Shown in pieces: positions 49,796 to 59,850 of a stretch of DNA of 64,000 nt. The first letter of the stretch is position 1; every line of letters starts with the position of its first letter. The notes under the pieces are model-generated. The model searched no databases and was not told where the DNA came from. It saw only the letters and a list, made by a program, of their open reading frames with translations. Origin of the DNA: an uncultured Prevotella sp. (GTDB lineage: Bacteria > Bacteroidota > Bacteroidia > Bacteroidales > Bacteroidaceae); contig OMZO01000009.1 of NCBI GenBank assembly GCA_900315525.1, forward strand, positions 27,065 through 91,064, written 5' to 3'. The position numbers were made by a program, and so were the translations under genes.

Positions 49796-50173
49796 TTAAT
49801 ACTTGTCGAAACTCCAGTTCTGACTGTTCTTGCTGATTATCAGCTTGTCTGAGGTGAGCGATTCGATTTTTACACGGATATTATTGAAGGGCTTGAAGGC
49901 ATACTTTTCCTCAATGAGGATGGTGTCTGCCACATTTCCCTCAATGGAGTAGCACTGTATGAAAAGACTGTCTCCTATATGTTGGAAATTTCCAAATACC
50001 TCGTCGTCTGGCAGACAGCGAATCCATGTGATAGAGCCAGAGAAACTGATATATTTCGTATCTGAACCCACCATGCGCCATTGTCCAAGCAGGTCGCCAG
50101 CCTCTCTTCCCTCCTGGCAGGATACCAGGAAAAGGCCGATAAACAGTAAGATAGACTTAAAGAATCTTGCCAT
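49796..50173 (-). CDS. Small lipocalin-like lipoprotein
   Basis: 125 residues. Lipobox FLVSC (Cys19), then a beta-rich domain starting LLGQWRMVGSDTKYISFSG, the G-x-W start common in lipocalin-like domains, and ending NSQNWSFDKY. Overlaps the end of the Wzi-like gene by 17 bp, so it is the last gene of the polysaccharide operon. Role in that pathway not evident. Confidence 0.65.
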   Translation of the reverse strand: MARFFKSILLFIGLFLVSCQEGREAGDLLGQWRMVGSDTKYISFSGSITWIRCLPDDEVFGNFQHIGDSLFIQCYSIEGNVADTILIEEKYAFKPFNNIRVKIESLTSDKLIISKNSQNWSFDKY

Positions 50174-51659
50174 GATAACCGATTTTTATGTTGAATGTAG
50201 AACAGTCGCCGTAGATATTCCCTTTATCGAAGGCATAGGCAGCGACAAATTGCCATGCTCCTGTCGTATAGATGCCCTGTAGCATAGCATCAAAAGAATG
50301 ATGTCTTTCTGGCAGGGGCTGTTTGTAAGTGCCCCAACCTTCACGGTAGGAACCCTTGACGAGATAGGAAAGGTGGTCGGTAAGTTCTCCGTTGACTCCC
50401 AGATGCCAAGCCTTGATACGATTGTCGCTGAATCCTGTATAACCGTTCTTATTATATATAGGTGAGGTGATGAGACCATTGCCAGGAGTCATGCCATAGT
50501 GAGTATAGCTGCCATAGAACATGTGGTTGTAATAGTCGTCATCACCGACAACCAAGTCGGTAATCTGGCTGCGGATAGGTTCTGGACGGTCTCCACTGTC
50601 CCAGTGCAGTGGGCCACATTGGTTGGTCGATTGGAAATACTCGAAGACGGCCCCTCTCACATATTGTCTGCCCGATGCGCGGTTCTTGTATTGCAGTCCC
50701 CAGAGACCATCCCATCCATTACTCTTGCGTATGCCGGAACCATCTTCAAAGATGTCGTCGAGATAGACTTGCAGCTGGTGCTCTTTGTTGATGTTCCAGC
50801 CAAGTTGGGCTGTCAGGATGCCGACGTGGTTGCCATAGACCCAGTCTTCAGGTGCCTCGTCGTTATAATAGTTACTGTCGCCTAATGGCAGTATCACGTT
50901 CCAGAATGCCTTCAGGTTGGCGGGTTTGCTCTTTTCGATGAGTTCACCATTGACTCTGCTGTAATTGGTTCCACCGAATTGTGCCACGTGTTCTGCGCCA
51001 ATCATGGCAAAGAAGCGCTTTTCTGGGTTGGTACGGAAGTAGAGATGCTTCTGGTGGTAATAGGCGCCCGTGGTGTACATACGGTTGGCGCTGCTGGCCT
51101 CGCGATACCTGTCTTCGCGATAACCGCTGTCCAGAAACTTGCCATAACCAAAGTCGAAGTTGATCTGCAGCCACTCCTTGGTGTAAGGAACCGTCCAGAA
51201 ATCATTGGTACCCAGATGGATTTGTGGGATGGGCTTGGCATTGGTGCCTTTGACAAACGAACCGCTGGAAAGCAGGTCATCCCGAACCACTTGTTTGTGT
51301 TCACGACTGCCAACCTCCACGAAGAAAGACCGATAAGTCAGATTCACAAAGCATTGTTGCAGATAGGCCTTGTGGTCTGCGTGGATGGATGCAATGCCGT
51401 CCAGGGTGGCGGATAGCTTGAGCTTTTCTGTGAAAGGGTGTTCAATGCTAACAGCACCGCGGAGATAGGCCGTGTTTGACCGAGTACCCAATACATGATG
51501 GCGATTTGCCGTCAGCTGAAATGCCGTGTAGTCGCCAGTTCCAACGGCGGTCTCGGCCGTCAGGTCGTATGTCAGGTGCGTAGCCAGTGTATCTTGAGCC
51601 TTCAGAGAGGCTATGGAGAAGAGGCTTGCTCCGATGAGTATGAGGTATTTGTATTTCAT
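50157..51659 (-). CDS. Capsule assembly Wzi-like outer-membrane protein
   Basis: 500 residues. Signal peptide ending at LKA-QD, then a large beta barrel rich in aromatic strands: RGAVSIEHPFTEKLKLSATL, LQINFDFGYGKFLDSGY, a segment LQVYLDDIFEDGSG and the closing strand NIKIGYHGKIL. This fits the Wzi family, which attaches or organises capsule at the cell surface. It lies between the sugar transferase and the terminal lipoprotein. Confidence 0.8.
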   Translation of the reverse strand: MKYKYLILIGASLFSIASLKAQDTLATHLTYDLTAETAVGTGDYTAFQLTANRHHVLGTRSNTAYLRGAVSIEHPFTEKLKLSATLDGIASIHADHKAYLQQCFVNLTYRSFFVEVGSREHKQVVRDDLLSSGSFVKGTNAKPIPQIHLGTNDFWTVPYTKEWLQINFDFGYGKFLDSGYREDRYREASSANRMYTTGAYYHQKHLYFRTNPEKRFFAMIGAEHVAQFGGTNYSRVNGELIEKSKPANLKAFWNVILPLGDSNYYNDEAPEDWVYGNHVGILTAQLGWNINKEHQLQVYLDDIFEDGSGIRKSNGWDGLWGLQYKNRASGRQYVRGAVFEYFQSTNQCGPLHWDSGDRPEPIRSQITDLVVGDDDYYNHMFYGSYTHYGMTPGNGLITSPIYNKNGYTGFSDNRIKAWHLGVNGELTDHLSYLVKGSYREGWGTYKQPLPERHHSFDAMLQGIYTTGAWQFVAAYAFDKGNIYGDCSTFNIKIGYHGKIL

Positions 51660-51670
51660 CCTCTGATAGA

Positions 51671-52267
51671 TTAAAAGATTTTACCTGATATGATGTCTTT
51701 GAATGTCTTCCAAAGTATCTTGGCGTCGGTCCACAAAGACTGATGCTCCAGATAATACAGATCCATCTCCAGACGCCTTAGCATCTTTTCGATATTATCT
51801 GTGTAGCCGTTTTTCAGTGTAGCGTAGCTGGTGACGCCCGGCCTTAAAGCGTATAGCCGTTGGTAGCGGGCATCGCGCTGCATAATCTGGTCGATATAGA
51901 ATTTTCGCTCGGGGCGTGGACCTACGAAAGCCATATCACCCTTCAGGACGTTCCAAAGCTGGGGTAGCTCGTCCAGATGGTGGCTACGTAGGATTTTCCC
52001 GATGCGAGTCAGTCTCGGGTCGTCTTTCTGCTGGAGAAGTTCTTCTCCTTCTTTCTCAGCATCCACCACCATGCTGCGGAACTTATAGATATAGAAAGGC
52101 TTTCCTCCCAGTCCGATGCGCTCCTGTCTGTAAATGGCAGGTTGCCCATCAGTCTTGATGAGCAGCCAGCATACCAGAATCAGGGGTGAAAACAGTATCA
52201 GGCATACGACGGCAACAACGAAGTCGATGATGCGTTTAATGCCGGGACTCTTGCATTCTTCTTTCAT
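51671..52267 (-). CDS. Undecaprenyl-phosphate sugar-1-phosphate transferase (short WcaJ/WbaP-type)
   Basis: 198 residues. A single hydrophobic helix (about 12-35), then the catalytic domain with YKFRSM, a DELPQLWNVLKGDMAFVGP core and RPE. Only the catalytic part of bigger enzymes such as WbaP is present, the small monotopic form. Starts the repeat unit by putting a sugar phosphate on undecaprenyl phosphate at the inner membrane. ATGA overlap with the GT4 gene upstream. Confidence 0.92.
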   Translation of the reverse strand: MKEECKSPGIKRIIDFVVAVVCLILFSPLILVCWLLIKTDGQPAIYRQERIGLGGKPFYIYKFRSMVVDAEKEGEELLQQKDDPRLTRIGKILRSHHLDELPQLWNVLKGDMAFVGPRPERKFYIDQIMQRDARYQRLYALRPGVTSYATLKNGYTDNIEKMLRRLEMDLYYLEHQSLWTDAKILWKTFKDIISGKIF

Positions 52268-53394
52268 TCCTCGTTGATTAGTTGGTGAAGTAGCTTGTCT
52301 GCTTCAGTGGCCGACAGTTCGCAGGTGAACATTCTCGCGATGCGGTCTTTTCCTGCAGAAGCGTATTTCATATAGAGGTCTTTATCGCTGAGCAGCTTGT
52401 CGATGGCTGCCGCATAGGCTTTCACATCGCCTAATGGCACTTCTTCGCCTGTCTCGCCCTTCAGGGAAACCCAGTTCACACCAGAGCCCTCAATGGTGAA
52501 AGTCACGGGCACATTGCCACAGAACATCGCTTCAGCCAGTGCAATACCAAACGCTTCTTGTTTGGTGCATGATGTAAAGGCAAAGATGTCGGAAGCGTAA
52601 TAATAGCAGCGCAAATATTCATTCGGAATGCGGCCGATAAACTTGATGCGCTTGGAGGTTGTTGAGGCTTTGAGCTTTTCGGTCTCGGGCCCTCGGCCAC
52701 CGATCAGGATGATACAGTCAGACTTGATATACTTTTCCGCTTCAATCAGATAGTTGATGCCTTTATAGGTGGCGTGACGCCCCACAAAGAAGATAATCTT
52801 CTTGTATTGGTACTTGTTTCGGATCTCCTCTACTGTTTTCTCGTCGCCAGGCCGCCAGAGGAAATCCTTCCTGATGATGCCATTAGGCAGCACTTTGATC
52901 TTGTCGCGGAAACCGTAGATCGGACTGGAGGGATGGATATAGCTGGGACTGGTTGCCAATATCAGGTCTGCTCTTTTCAGAATCTTCTTCTCGTAATAAT
53001 TGATAAGACGGTAGAGCAATCCTTTGCCCAGGATATCGGAGTGCCACAATAATACCAGTTTCGTGTCTCTTGGCGTCAGTTTGGCGGTGATGGGGTAGAG
53101 AAACGGGTTTGGGCAGTGCAGGATGATGATGTCTGGCTGAAGCTCGTAGATGACCTTCTTCAGGTAATGGTAATAGGTGAAGGCGATATCTTGCGAAGAT
53201 ACTTTCATGGATGGAGCGATTCGATAGACCTTAATACCATTGACATCATCTACGCGCGTGATACCATCATGACTGAAGCAGATGACAGCGTTCTCGAAGT
53301 TTGACAATCCTTCTGCCATATACTTCGTGACGGTCTCAATGCCTCCTTCTACCGGATGATAATATTTTGCTATCTGGAGTAAAGTTTTCTTCAT
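52264..53394 (-). CDS. GT4 glycosyltransferase
   Basis: 376 residues, GT-B fold. N-terminal acceptor site IAKYYHPVEGGIETV, then FFVGRHATYKGINYLIEA and the donor-binding E-x7-E in KQEAFGIALAEAMFCG. No membrane helices. Retaining transferase adding a sugar to the lipid-linked repeat unit; donor unknown. I begin at the ATG at 53394 rather than the TTG two codons upstream. Confidence 0.88.
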   Translation of the reverse strand: MKKTLLQIAKYYHPVEGGIETVTKYMAEGLSNFENAVICFSHDGITRVDDVNGIKVYRIAPSMKVSSQDIAFTYYHYLKKVIYELQPDIIILHCPNPFLYPITAKLTPRDTKLVLLWHSDILGKGLLYRLINYYEKKILKRADLILATSPSYIHPSSPIYGFRDKIKVLPNGIIRKDFLWRPGDEKTVEEIRNKYQYKKIIFFVGRHATYKGINYLIEAEKYIKSDCIILIGGRGPETEKLKASTTSKRIKFIGRIPNEYLRCYYYASDIFAFTSCTKQEAFGIALAEAMFCGNVPVTFTIEGSGVNWVSLKGETGEEVPLGDVKAYAAAIDKLLSDKDLYMKYASAGKDRIARMFTCELSATEADKLLHQLINEE

Positions 53395-53448
53395 CGGCAA
53401 ATCGTTTGTGATATAGTCATCATTTATTTCATAACGTAATTCTTGGCT

Positions 53449-54516
53449 TTAAATTGTGTCGCTCGGCGATTTTCCTTTCACAAGGTTGATGATGGCCTGC
53501 GCAGCCTCGGTCCATGAGAACCGTTTGGCGTTCTCCAGTCCAGCCGTCTGGAGGGCTTGCCTGTCCTCGTCTGATAGCGTTAAGAAATGGACTATCGCCT
53601 GTCTGATGGCATCGGTATCGTGTGGGTCAAAGTAGAGGGCGGCATGACCGCAGACCTCCCTGCTTGCCGGGATATCAGAGGCGAGAACAGGGCATCCGCA
53701 ACTCATCGCTTCGAGCAGAGGCAAGCCGAACCCCTCATACAGCGATGGGGAGATAAAGCCGACGGCCTCGTTGTAAAGCCTTACCAGCTCTTCGTCGCTC
53801 ACTCTGCCCAGATAGTGTATGTTGTTGTATGACTTGGCATCATGATCCTCTTTGTTGAATGCACGGTGGTTGCTTCCTACAATATACAGCTGGCAGTCGG
53901 TGATTGCCGCAAATGCCTCCACCAGACGACTGAAATTCTTGCGGGGATCCAATGAAGCTACAGCGAGCATGAACCGTTCTGTTGGTTTGATAGTCTGCGG
54001 TAGTGGATGGAATAGCCGCTGGTCGGCAGCATTATAAGCCACATGGATATGATCTTGTCTGACAAACGGATACCAGCGCAGGATCTCCTGTTTGGAGTAG
54101 TTGCTGACGGTGATGATATGTTGTGAGGTCTTCACGGCCAGCGGCGTCATGATCTTATACCACCAGTAATAGGTTTTGGAAAACCAACTGGGATGCTCCA
54201 GGAACGAAAGGTCGTGAATGGTCATCACCTTATGGGAGATGAGAACAGAGCCGAGTCCTGTGAAACTAAAGACTACACAGTCTTTCTTGCCGATAAAGAA
54301 AAACGGCAGGATGCATTGCTCCCAGAGATGGGAATTACCGCGTCCGAAGCGGATGATGTTCAGACCATTTACATCGTAGCAATCCTGAAGTGGCCCCTGC
54401 GGACAGATGATAGTGAACGGCAGCTGCAGTTCTGCCATTGCCTTGCAGATATGGTAGGCATAGCGCTCAACACCCGTCATGGGGCGTGTCAGGAATCGGC
54501 CATTTACGTAGATCAT
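53449..54516 (-). CDS. GT4 glycosyltransferase
   Basis: 355 residues. MIYVNGRFLTRPMTGVERY at the start (loop binding the acceptor), LDPRKNFSRLVEAF and the E-x7-E motif in YEGFGLPLLEAMSCG. Members of this group transfer mannose or rhamnose in O-antigen and exopolysaccharide pathways. A 54 bp gap separates it from the next gene downstream; its start overlaps the previous gene as ATGA. Confidence 0.88.
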   Translation of the reverse strand: MIYVNGRFLTRPMTGVERYAYHICKAMAELQLPFTIICPQGPLQDCYDVNGLNIIRFGRGNSHLWEQCILPFFFIGKKDCVVFSFTGLGSVLISHKVMTIHDLSFLEHPSWFSKTYYWWYKIMTPLAVKTSQHIITVSNYSKQEILRWYPFVRQDHIHVAYNAADQRLFHPLPQTIKPTERFMLAVASLDPRKNFSRLVEAFAAITDCQLYIVGSNHRAFNKEDHDAKSYNNIHYLGRVSDEELVRLYNEAVGFISPSLYEGFGLPLLEAMSCGCPVLASDIPASREVCGHAALYFDPHDTDAIRQAIVHFLTLSDEDRQALQTAGLENAKRFSWTEAAQAIINLVKGKSPSDTI

Positions 54517-55643
54517 ATTGAATATCCTGAGATGTAGTGATTAAGATCTTCAACGATTCTTGCCCAATCGTAGCTCTCTAGTTGAGTCGGATTTACAGTC
54601 CTTCTGTGACTCATCATGTCGAGGATTGCCGCTTCCCATCGGTGAGGGTCATATCCTTCAACGGTGACGGCCCCTTCTTTGCCTTCGGCTACTTCGATCA
54701 TGGCTGTATTATGTGATGTTACGACAGGGCAGCCGCATAGCATGGCCTCCAGCTGGGGCATCCCGAACCCTTCCATGAATGCTGTTGACACAAAACAGGC
54801 TGCGCTACGATAGAGTCTTGCAAGCTCCTCGTTGCTGAGATAACCACAGAAGATGGTTGATTCTTTTGGGAACCGTTGGGAGTGGAGTATCTCTCGGACA
54901 TCATCATTTTTCCAACTGTTGCCACCAACAACCACAAGCTGGACACCGTGCTCCTGATAGAGCCTCGGCATCAGACTCAGCAGGAATCTCAGATTCTTTC
55001 TTGGCTCCTGGGAGCCTACGAAGAGTATGAATAGGTTTGTAATACCGTATTTCCGTCGGACAGCCTGCCGTTCAGCGTCTGATACAGCCTTTGGGAAGAA
55101 TATACGCCTGTCCGTTGCACAGCCGGTGAAGATATCCTTGCAGCGTCGCTGGGGGAAATAGTGCTCCACCTTCGACTTCGTATAGCGGGAGTTCGTCCAA
55201 AGCAGGTCGGCCTTGCGTATGGCCTTGCCGAAGAAGAGACTGGTAGCGATTTTGTTCGTCCACGACATCGTGTGCGCCATCTCAAGGTTCACGACGTCGT
55301 GGACCGTCACCATTGTCTTTGTCGATGCAGGGATCATGAAAGGCAGATGTGGAACGGGCGCATAGTAGAGATGGATGTGTAGCCGTCTGCATAGGTAGGG
55401 CACTAGGAACTGGAGTATGATGAGGTTGGGCAGACGTCTGGGGAAGCACCTGGCATAGTCGTGGAGGATGATATTGTCTGATAGTGCCGGAAGTTCCAAC
55501 CGTTTGTCCAGTCCTTTGGGGAGCAGGATGTGGAACCTGTCTTCAGGTCTCTGTGCAGCCCATTCCAACAGTGCTCCCTTGAGGAATGAGCTGACGCCGG
55601 CAGCATAGGCCGACCATGTGCGTCCATCAACAAGTATATTCAT
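54513..55643 (-). CDS. GT4 glycosyltransferase
   Basis: 376 residues. MNILVDGRTWSAYAAGVSSF, SQEPRKNLRFLLSLM and MEGFGMPQLEAMLCG (E-x7-E) show the same subgroup as the gene that follows, so the pair may stem from duplication. I choose the ATG at 55643, which gives a normal GT-B start; an upstream alternative at 55667 would extend it by eight residues. Confidence 0.88.
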   Translation of the reverse strand: MNILVDGRTWSAYAAGVSSFLKGALLEWAAQRPEDRFHILLPKGLDKRLELPALSDNIILHDYARCFPRRLPNLIILQFLVPYLCRRLHIHLYYAPVPHLPFMIPASTKTMVTVHDVVNLEMAHTMSWTNKIATSLFFGKAIRKADLLWTNSRYTKSKVEHYFPQRRCKDIFTGCATDRRIFFPKAVSDAERQAVRRKYGITNLFILFVGSQEPRKNLRFLLSLMPRLYQEHGVQLVVVGGNSWKNDDVREILHSQRFPKESTIFCGYLSNEELARLYRSAACFVSTAFMEGFGMPQLEAMLCGCPVVTSHNTAMIEVAEGKEGAVTVEGYDPHRWEAAILDMMSHRRTVNPTQLESYDWARIVEDLNHYISGYSI

Positions 55644-56562
55644 CGGCTTGCGTGTTGATAGTGACAAAAAGCTGTTTGACGTATTTCCATTTATCAGAAA
55701 GAGAGAGGTGAGGGTAGAGCCACACCGTCTGTCTCAGCAGCGGGTGGAGGATGCGGTAGAGCCTGTATTTCCAGCGGGGGGCAGTCAGCTTGAAGTAGAG
55801 GTATTCGCTTCGCTGTTGCCTGAAGGTGTCTCGAATAAACTTGGAGGTTGTCCTGTCGTTGCCGGCCTCGCCTTCCAGATGGACGATACGAGGGCCGTTC
55901 AGGAGGATGTTGTCGTAGCCATGCAGCATGAAGCGGCGCTCCATCTCCGTCTCTTCGAAATACATGAAGAAAGCAGGGTGGAAGGCACCACATTCCTCAA
56001 TGAGCTGACGGCTCACAAAGAGGTCGGCTCCTGTCACGTAGTCCACTTTCATCCAGTCCTTCGGATAGAGGGCCGCAGACTGTTTGTACAGGTGCAGGGC
56101 TTTGAGAAGAGGTATCCAGAGCAACTTCTTCAGGTCGTCCTTCATGTGGGGGAAATGCCCGTATGAGTGGATTCGGTTGCCTTGCAGATCTTCCAGGATG
56201 CATCCTAATGCCCCCAGGCGGCCTTGGTAGCTTATCGCAAAGTCGTAGAACATCTTGATGGCATTGTTCTTCAGCTGGGTGTCTGCGTTGAGGAAGAAAA
56301 GGTAGTCGCCCTTAGCCGAGGCTATCCCTCGGTTGTTGGCCTTCCCGAATCCAAGGTTCTTGCCCGTGGGGATGAAGGTGATACGTGGGTCGGCAGACAG
56401 TGCCTTGATGGAACCGTCGTCAGAGCCATTATCGACCACGATGATCTCGTAATCTATATCCTGTGTCTGCATGACGATGCTGTCGATGCATGGCTTGATG
56501 ACATGCAGCGTATTGTAGTTGACAATGATGACAGAGACCTCCGGATGCTGTTTCATAGGCAT
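55627..56562 (-). CDS. GT2 glycosyltransferase (WbbL/rhamnosyltransferase-like)
   Basis: 311 residues, GT-A fold. VSVIIVNYNTLHVI, VVDNGSDDGS, LGFGKANNRGI and FFLNADT (DXD-like site), then FMYFEETEMERR with the likely catalytic base. Such enzymes add rhamnose or related sugars. Overlaps the next gene by 17 bp and the previous by 10 bp. Confidence 0.88.
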   Translation of the reverse strand: MPMKQHPEVSVIIVNYNTLHVIKPCIDSIVMQTQDIDYEIIVVDNGSDDGSIKALSADPRITFIPTGKNLGFGKANNRGIASAKGDYLFFLNADTQLKNNAIKMFYDFAISYQGRLGALGCILEDLQGNRIHSYGHFPHMKDDLKKLLWIPLLKALHLYKQSAALYPKDWMKVDYVTGADLFVSRQLIEECGAFHPAFFMYFEETEMERRFMLHGYDNILLNGPRIVHLEGEAGNDRTTSKFIRDTFRQQRSEYLYFKLTAPRWKYRLYRILHPLLRQTVWLYPHLSLSDKWKYVKQLFVTINTQADEYTC

Positions 56563-57437
56563 TGTCTTGTTTTTGAAAGGTCATACGTCAGACCGTCGTA
56601 GATGCCTTTGAAGAACATCCTCAGACGTTGCCGTTTCTGTGGTTCTGCCAGTAGGATACGGGCGAACTTCAGAAGATAGTATTCCTTGATGATAAACCGC
56701 TTCTCGGCAGCCGTCAGCCAGTTGCGGTGCTTCCTGTATTTAATAAGGTGTGCCCTTGCAATGCTGTAGGTACGCTCAGGACCGTAGTTGTTGGTGAAGA
56801 GATGGAAAGGCCCCATCCTGCAGGCATTACCGACTTGATGGTGCAGTGTGTGCTGTGTCAGGCAGACAATGGCGGCACCTGCCATCTGCAACCGGATAGC
56901 CAAGTCATGATCCAGTGCGTCAACAGGGAATGACTCGTCGGCCCCGCCAATCTGCTGGAGCAGCTTTACGGGAATCACCGTCCCCGAAGTGATGAAGTAT
57001 CTTTTTGGCTGAATCTCCTGTCTTTTCTCAAAGGTGTCATTGCCGTCGATATAAGGACAGAATATCTGGCCAGGCTTCTCCTCATAGCCTGCTTCGGCAC
57101 GTAGTCGGAAGGTCTGGAAATCTTCCCACTGGCTGTCTTGATCCATCAGTAGCAACAGGTCGAAGCCCTGTTTGGCGGCGTAGTGGAGTGCGGCGTTGAT
57201 GGCCATTGCGATGCCTTTGTTCTCTCCGTTGCCTTTCCAGATGATCTTGTCTGCATAGTTGCCGAGCATTTGTTGAAGGTGCTCGCTGACTCTTTCCTGC
57301 AGCGGAGAGTTGTCCCAGATGATGAGGGTGTCCACATCATCGATATACCGCAGGATATTCTCGGCGGCATCATGCAGGTCTGGATGATAGAGTGTCACCA
57401 GTGCCAGCAGTTTCGTCTTGTAGCTTACCTTCTCCAT
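56553..57437 (-). CDS. GT2 glycosyltransferase
   Basis: 294 residues. LLALVTLYHPD, LIIWDNSP, GNGENKGIAMAINAAL and LLLLMDQDSQW (DXD) show a GT2 of the rhamnosyltransferase (RfbF-like) kind. A longer frame reaching 57833 is rejected since its extra part is out-of-frame translation of the flippase gene; the ATG at 57437 gives a 13 bp overlap with that gene, as elsewhere in the operon. Confidence 0.87.
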   Translation of the reverse strand: MEKVSYKTKLLALVTLYHPDLHDAAENILRYIDDVDTLIIWDNSPLQERVSEHLQQMLGNYADKIIWKGNGENKGIAMAINAALHYAAKQGFDLLLLMDQDSQWEDFQTFRLRAEAGYEEKPGQIFCPYIDGNDTFEKRQEIQPKRYFITSGTVIPVKLLQQIGGADESFPVDALDHDLAIRLQMAGAAIVCLTQHTLHHQVGNACRMGPFHLFTNNYGPERTYSIARAHLIKYRKHRNWLTAAEKRFIIKEYYLLKFARILLAEPQKRQRLRMFFKGIYDGLTYDLSKTRQCL

Positions 57438-58777
57438 ATACCTTTTGCGCTGCCTTTGAGGATTTTGTGGAACTGTATCATATTGACTACGAGACTGGGG
57501 ACGATGCACAGGCACATCACCGCCAGCAGCCATAGTACATCGTGGGTCGTATGACTGGCATACCAGGCCAGTGGGATATAGACGATGGTGACGCTCGTCA
57601 GGTAGAGTTGCAGGCGCAGGGCACCGATGCCGTTGAGGAAGTAGGCATAGCGGAGACTCAGGATCATCAGGTAGATGTAAAGTGCTGTCATCACCGTCAT
57701 GCCAAAGGGTATCTGGCAGCTGTCCCCGATCCATACGGCATAGACCCACGGCGAAACGGCTACCATCAGGCAAAGTGCCACGCCGATGCCTGCCGTCATG
57801 AGCGACATCCGGCGGTTGGCGGCTCTGATCCATGTCATATCGCCGCGCTCATAGGCATCGGTGGTGGCGGTCCAGAAAGGCATGCAGACGATGGTGAATA
57901 CCACCAGCATCAGACTCAGATAGCGGTAGGCGATCTGATAGGGGGTTACGGTCTCCGGCGAGAAGAACTTCGATATCAGGATGTTTGCCGTCATGAACTG
58001 TACCACGCTGCTGACTTGCAGCCAGAAGAATCTGAAACCAAGCTCTGTCGTCTCCAGTGCAGCGTGAAGATCCACTAATCTGAGTGAGGGGCATAGCTGC
58101 GGATAGCGCATCCTGAAGGTGTAGAGGTTGGCAGGCAGATAAGCCAGTATCGGTGCGGCAGTGTTGACGGCAACTACATTCAGGAATGTCGCATGTCCCG
58201 TAGTGTAGAGCAACCAGGTGCCGATGAGTGCAAGGGTCTGCCCCAGAGCCATCAGCAGGTTGCTGACTGCCGGCAGTTGCAGCCCCATATAGACATTTCC
58301 AACCAGTTTCAATACGAGTGTCAGACAGACCAGGGTCACTGCACATGCTAATGCTGTTCTCAGTTCTGGGATGCGCTCTGGCGTGACGTTCAGGAATCCA
58401 TAGACATCTGTCTCCCATACTAACAGCAGCAGGAGCAGCAACAGAGGGAATACGATGCAAGTCAGCATGGAGAACGTGGAACTGATCACCTTGCGTGCCT
58501 CCTGCAGTTCGTTGTGGGCCAAGTGGGTCGCCAACTTGTTGCGCAGACCGTTGCCGAGTCCGATGTCCATCTGGTCGATCCATACCAGCAGGCTGCTGAT
58601 GGTCAGCCATACACCGTTCTGATAGGTTCCCAGACAATCCAGTGTCAGCGGCACCATCAGCAATATGACCAAGGCAGCCCAGCCTTTCACCACAAACGAA
58701 GCGGTGATGTTGACCAGCAGATAGCGTGAACGTCTGCTGATGCCCTTGGCGGTCAGTCGGTGCAGGTCTTGTATCAT
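57425..58777 (-). CDS. wzx: Polysaccharide flippase (Wzx/MOP family)
   Basis: 450 residues with about twelve hydrophobic helices, starting MIQDLHRLTAKGISRRSRYL. The charged pattern IDQMDIGLGNGLRNKLA after helix 2 is common in the Wzx/RfbX group. Moves the lipid-linked repeat unit across the inner membrane. The frame extends upstream to 58939, but that part overlaps the polymerase gene; the ATG at 58777 leaves a 1 bp gap. Confidence 0.85.
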   Translation of the reverse strand: MIQDLHRLTAKGISRRSRYLLVNITASFVVKGWAALVILLMVPLTLDCLGTYQNGVWLTISSLLVWIDQMDIGLGNGLRNKLATHLAHNELQEARKVISSTFSMLTCIVFPLLLLLLLLVWETDVYGFLNVTPERIPELRTALACAVTLVCLTLVLKLVGNVYMGLQLPAVSNLLMALGQTLALIGTWLLYTTGHATFLNVVAVNTAAPILAYLPANLYTFRMRYPQLCPSLRLVDLHAALETTELGFRFFWLQVSSVVQFMTANILISKFFSPETVTPYQIAYRYLSLMLVVFTIVCMPFWTATTDAYERGDMTWIRAANRRMSLMTAGIGVALCLMVAVSPWVYAVWIGDSCQIPFGMTVMTALYIYLMILSLRYAYFLNGIGALRLQLYLTSVTIVYIPLAWYASHTTHDVLWLLAVMCLCIVPSLVVNMIQFHKILKGSAKGIWRR

Positions 58778-58778
58778 C

Positions 58779-59831
58779 TCAGGCGAAGTATTCAGCGACA
58801 AGCATATTGTAGATAAGCATATACAGTCCCACGACGGTAATGCCGATTCTGGCGGCATAGCGCGGTGTGACGAAGTAGAGTGTGAAGGTGAACACCAGGC
58901 AGTCGATGATGCCGAAGAGGTCGCTGACGCGCGTTGCAATCACAGGGATGGTGGAGAACAGCATCAGTGAGAGTACGCTGGCGATGAAGAGGTTGATCAG
59001 CAGCGGTGCCATCCGGCATTCCTTCACGATGAGATCGTAGTAGTACAGGCAGAGATACAGCATCGCGCATTTCAGCATGAAATAGACGTTCTTGTAAAGC
59101 AGTGCCATCGCCCATTCGCCTTTCTCAGTCGTCTTCTGGTAGAAGTCGAGTTTGCCGCCCATGATGCTGGATGGGATGAGTGAGAACATGTCCTTTCCCA
59201 TGAGATAGCAGACGAAGAGGGTGGGGATGACACACGCAACAATGATTCTTCCTCGCGTGCTGAGTGCTCTGTTGCCGATAAACAGGAAGGGCAGGAAGAC
59301 CACTGCTGAGTAATGGAACAGGATGGCTGTCAGCATCAGCAGGAAGGCCTTTCCGTAGTGCTTGTCGCAGAGCGGTTGGAACGACAGCAGCAGGAAGGCC
59401 GCCGCTGCCGCCGCACGTATCTGGACAAGGTCGTGCAGTTCGAAATAGACCGGGATATAGATGACCAGTGCCGTGAAGATGAAAGGTGTCATCTTGCGGA
59501 GGACATGCAGCTTCAGCGGTATCGTGATGAGGGCATAGATGAGGAATATCACCCAGAGGGCTCCCCCCAGTGCCAGCACTAACCGGCTCAGCAGCAAGTA
59601 GGTAGGCTCCGTGGTCAGCACCACCAGCATCTCATCGTTGTGGTAGAAAATATGTTCGTAAATAAGTGCGTCGGCCGTGCCGTCGATACTCTTTGTTGAG
59701 GCCAGCAGCACCATGAAGACCGCATAGGCCGCAAGTGCAATTGTCTTGTAGGACTCCTTGAGGTAGTCTTCGATAAATGCCATCACGACGGTGAAGGCAA
59801 AGAATACTGCTATCGTCAGGTGCATCTGCAT
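58779..59831 (-). CDS. EpsG/Wzy-like polysaccharide polymerase
   Basis: 350 residues with about ten hydrophobic helices. The EpsG-type pattern is visible: TEPTYLLLSRLV after a loop with IDGTADALIYEHIF, FELHDLVQIRAAAAAAF with the conserved Arg, and LFHYSAVVFLP. Joins repeat units in the periplasm (Wzx/Wzy pathway). Located between wzz and wzx. Confidence 0.82.
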   Translation of the reverse strand: MQMHLTIAVFFAFTVVMAFIEDYLKESYKTIALAAYAVFMVLLASTKSIDGTADALIYEHIFYHNDEMLVVLTTEPTYLLLSRLVLALGGALWVIFLIYALITIPLKLHVLRKMTPFIFTALVIYIPVYFELHDLVQIRAAAAAAFLLLSFQPLCDKHYGKAFLLMLTAILFHYSAVVFLPFLFIGNRALSTRGRIIVACVIPTLFVCYLMGKDMFSLIPSSIMGGKLDFYQKTTEKGEWAMALLYKNVYFMLKCAMLYLCLYYYDLIVKECRMAPLLINLFIASVLSLMLFSTIPVIATRVSDLFGIIDCLVFTFTLYFVTPRYAARIGITVVGLYMLIYNMLVAEYFA

Positions 59832-59850
59832 GGCTGTCAGAGACTATTCG

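Noticed and set aside
57438-57833. N-terminal extension of the GT2 gene
   Set aside because: The extra residues are out-of-frame translation of the wzx gene; GT2 homology begins at the ATG at 57437.
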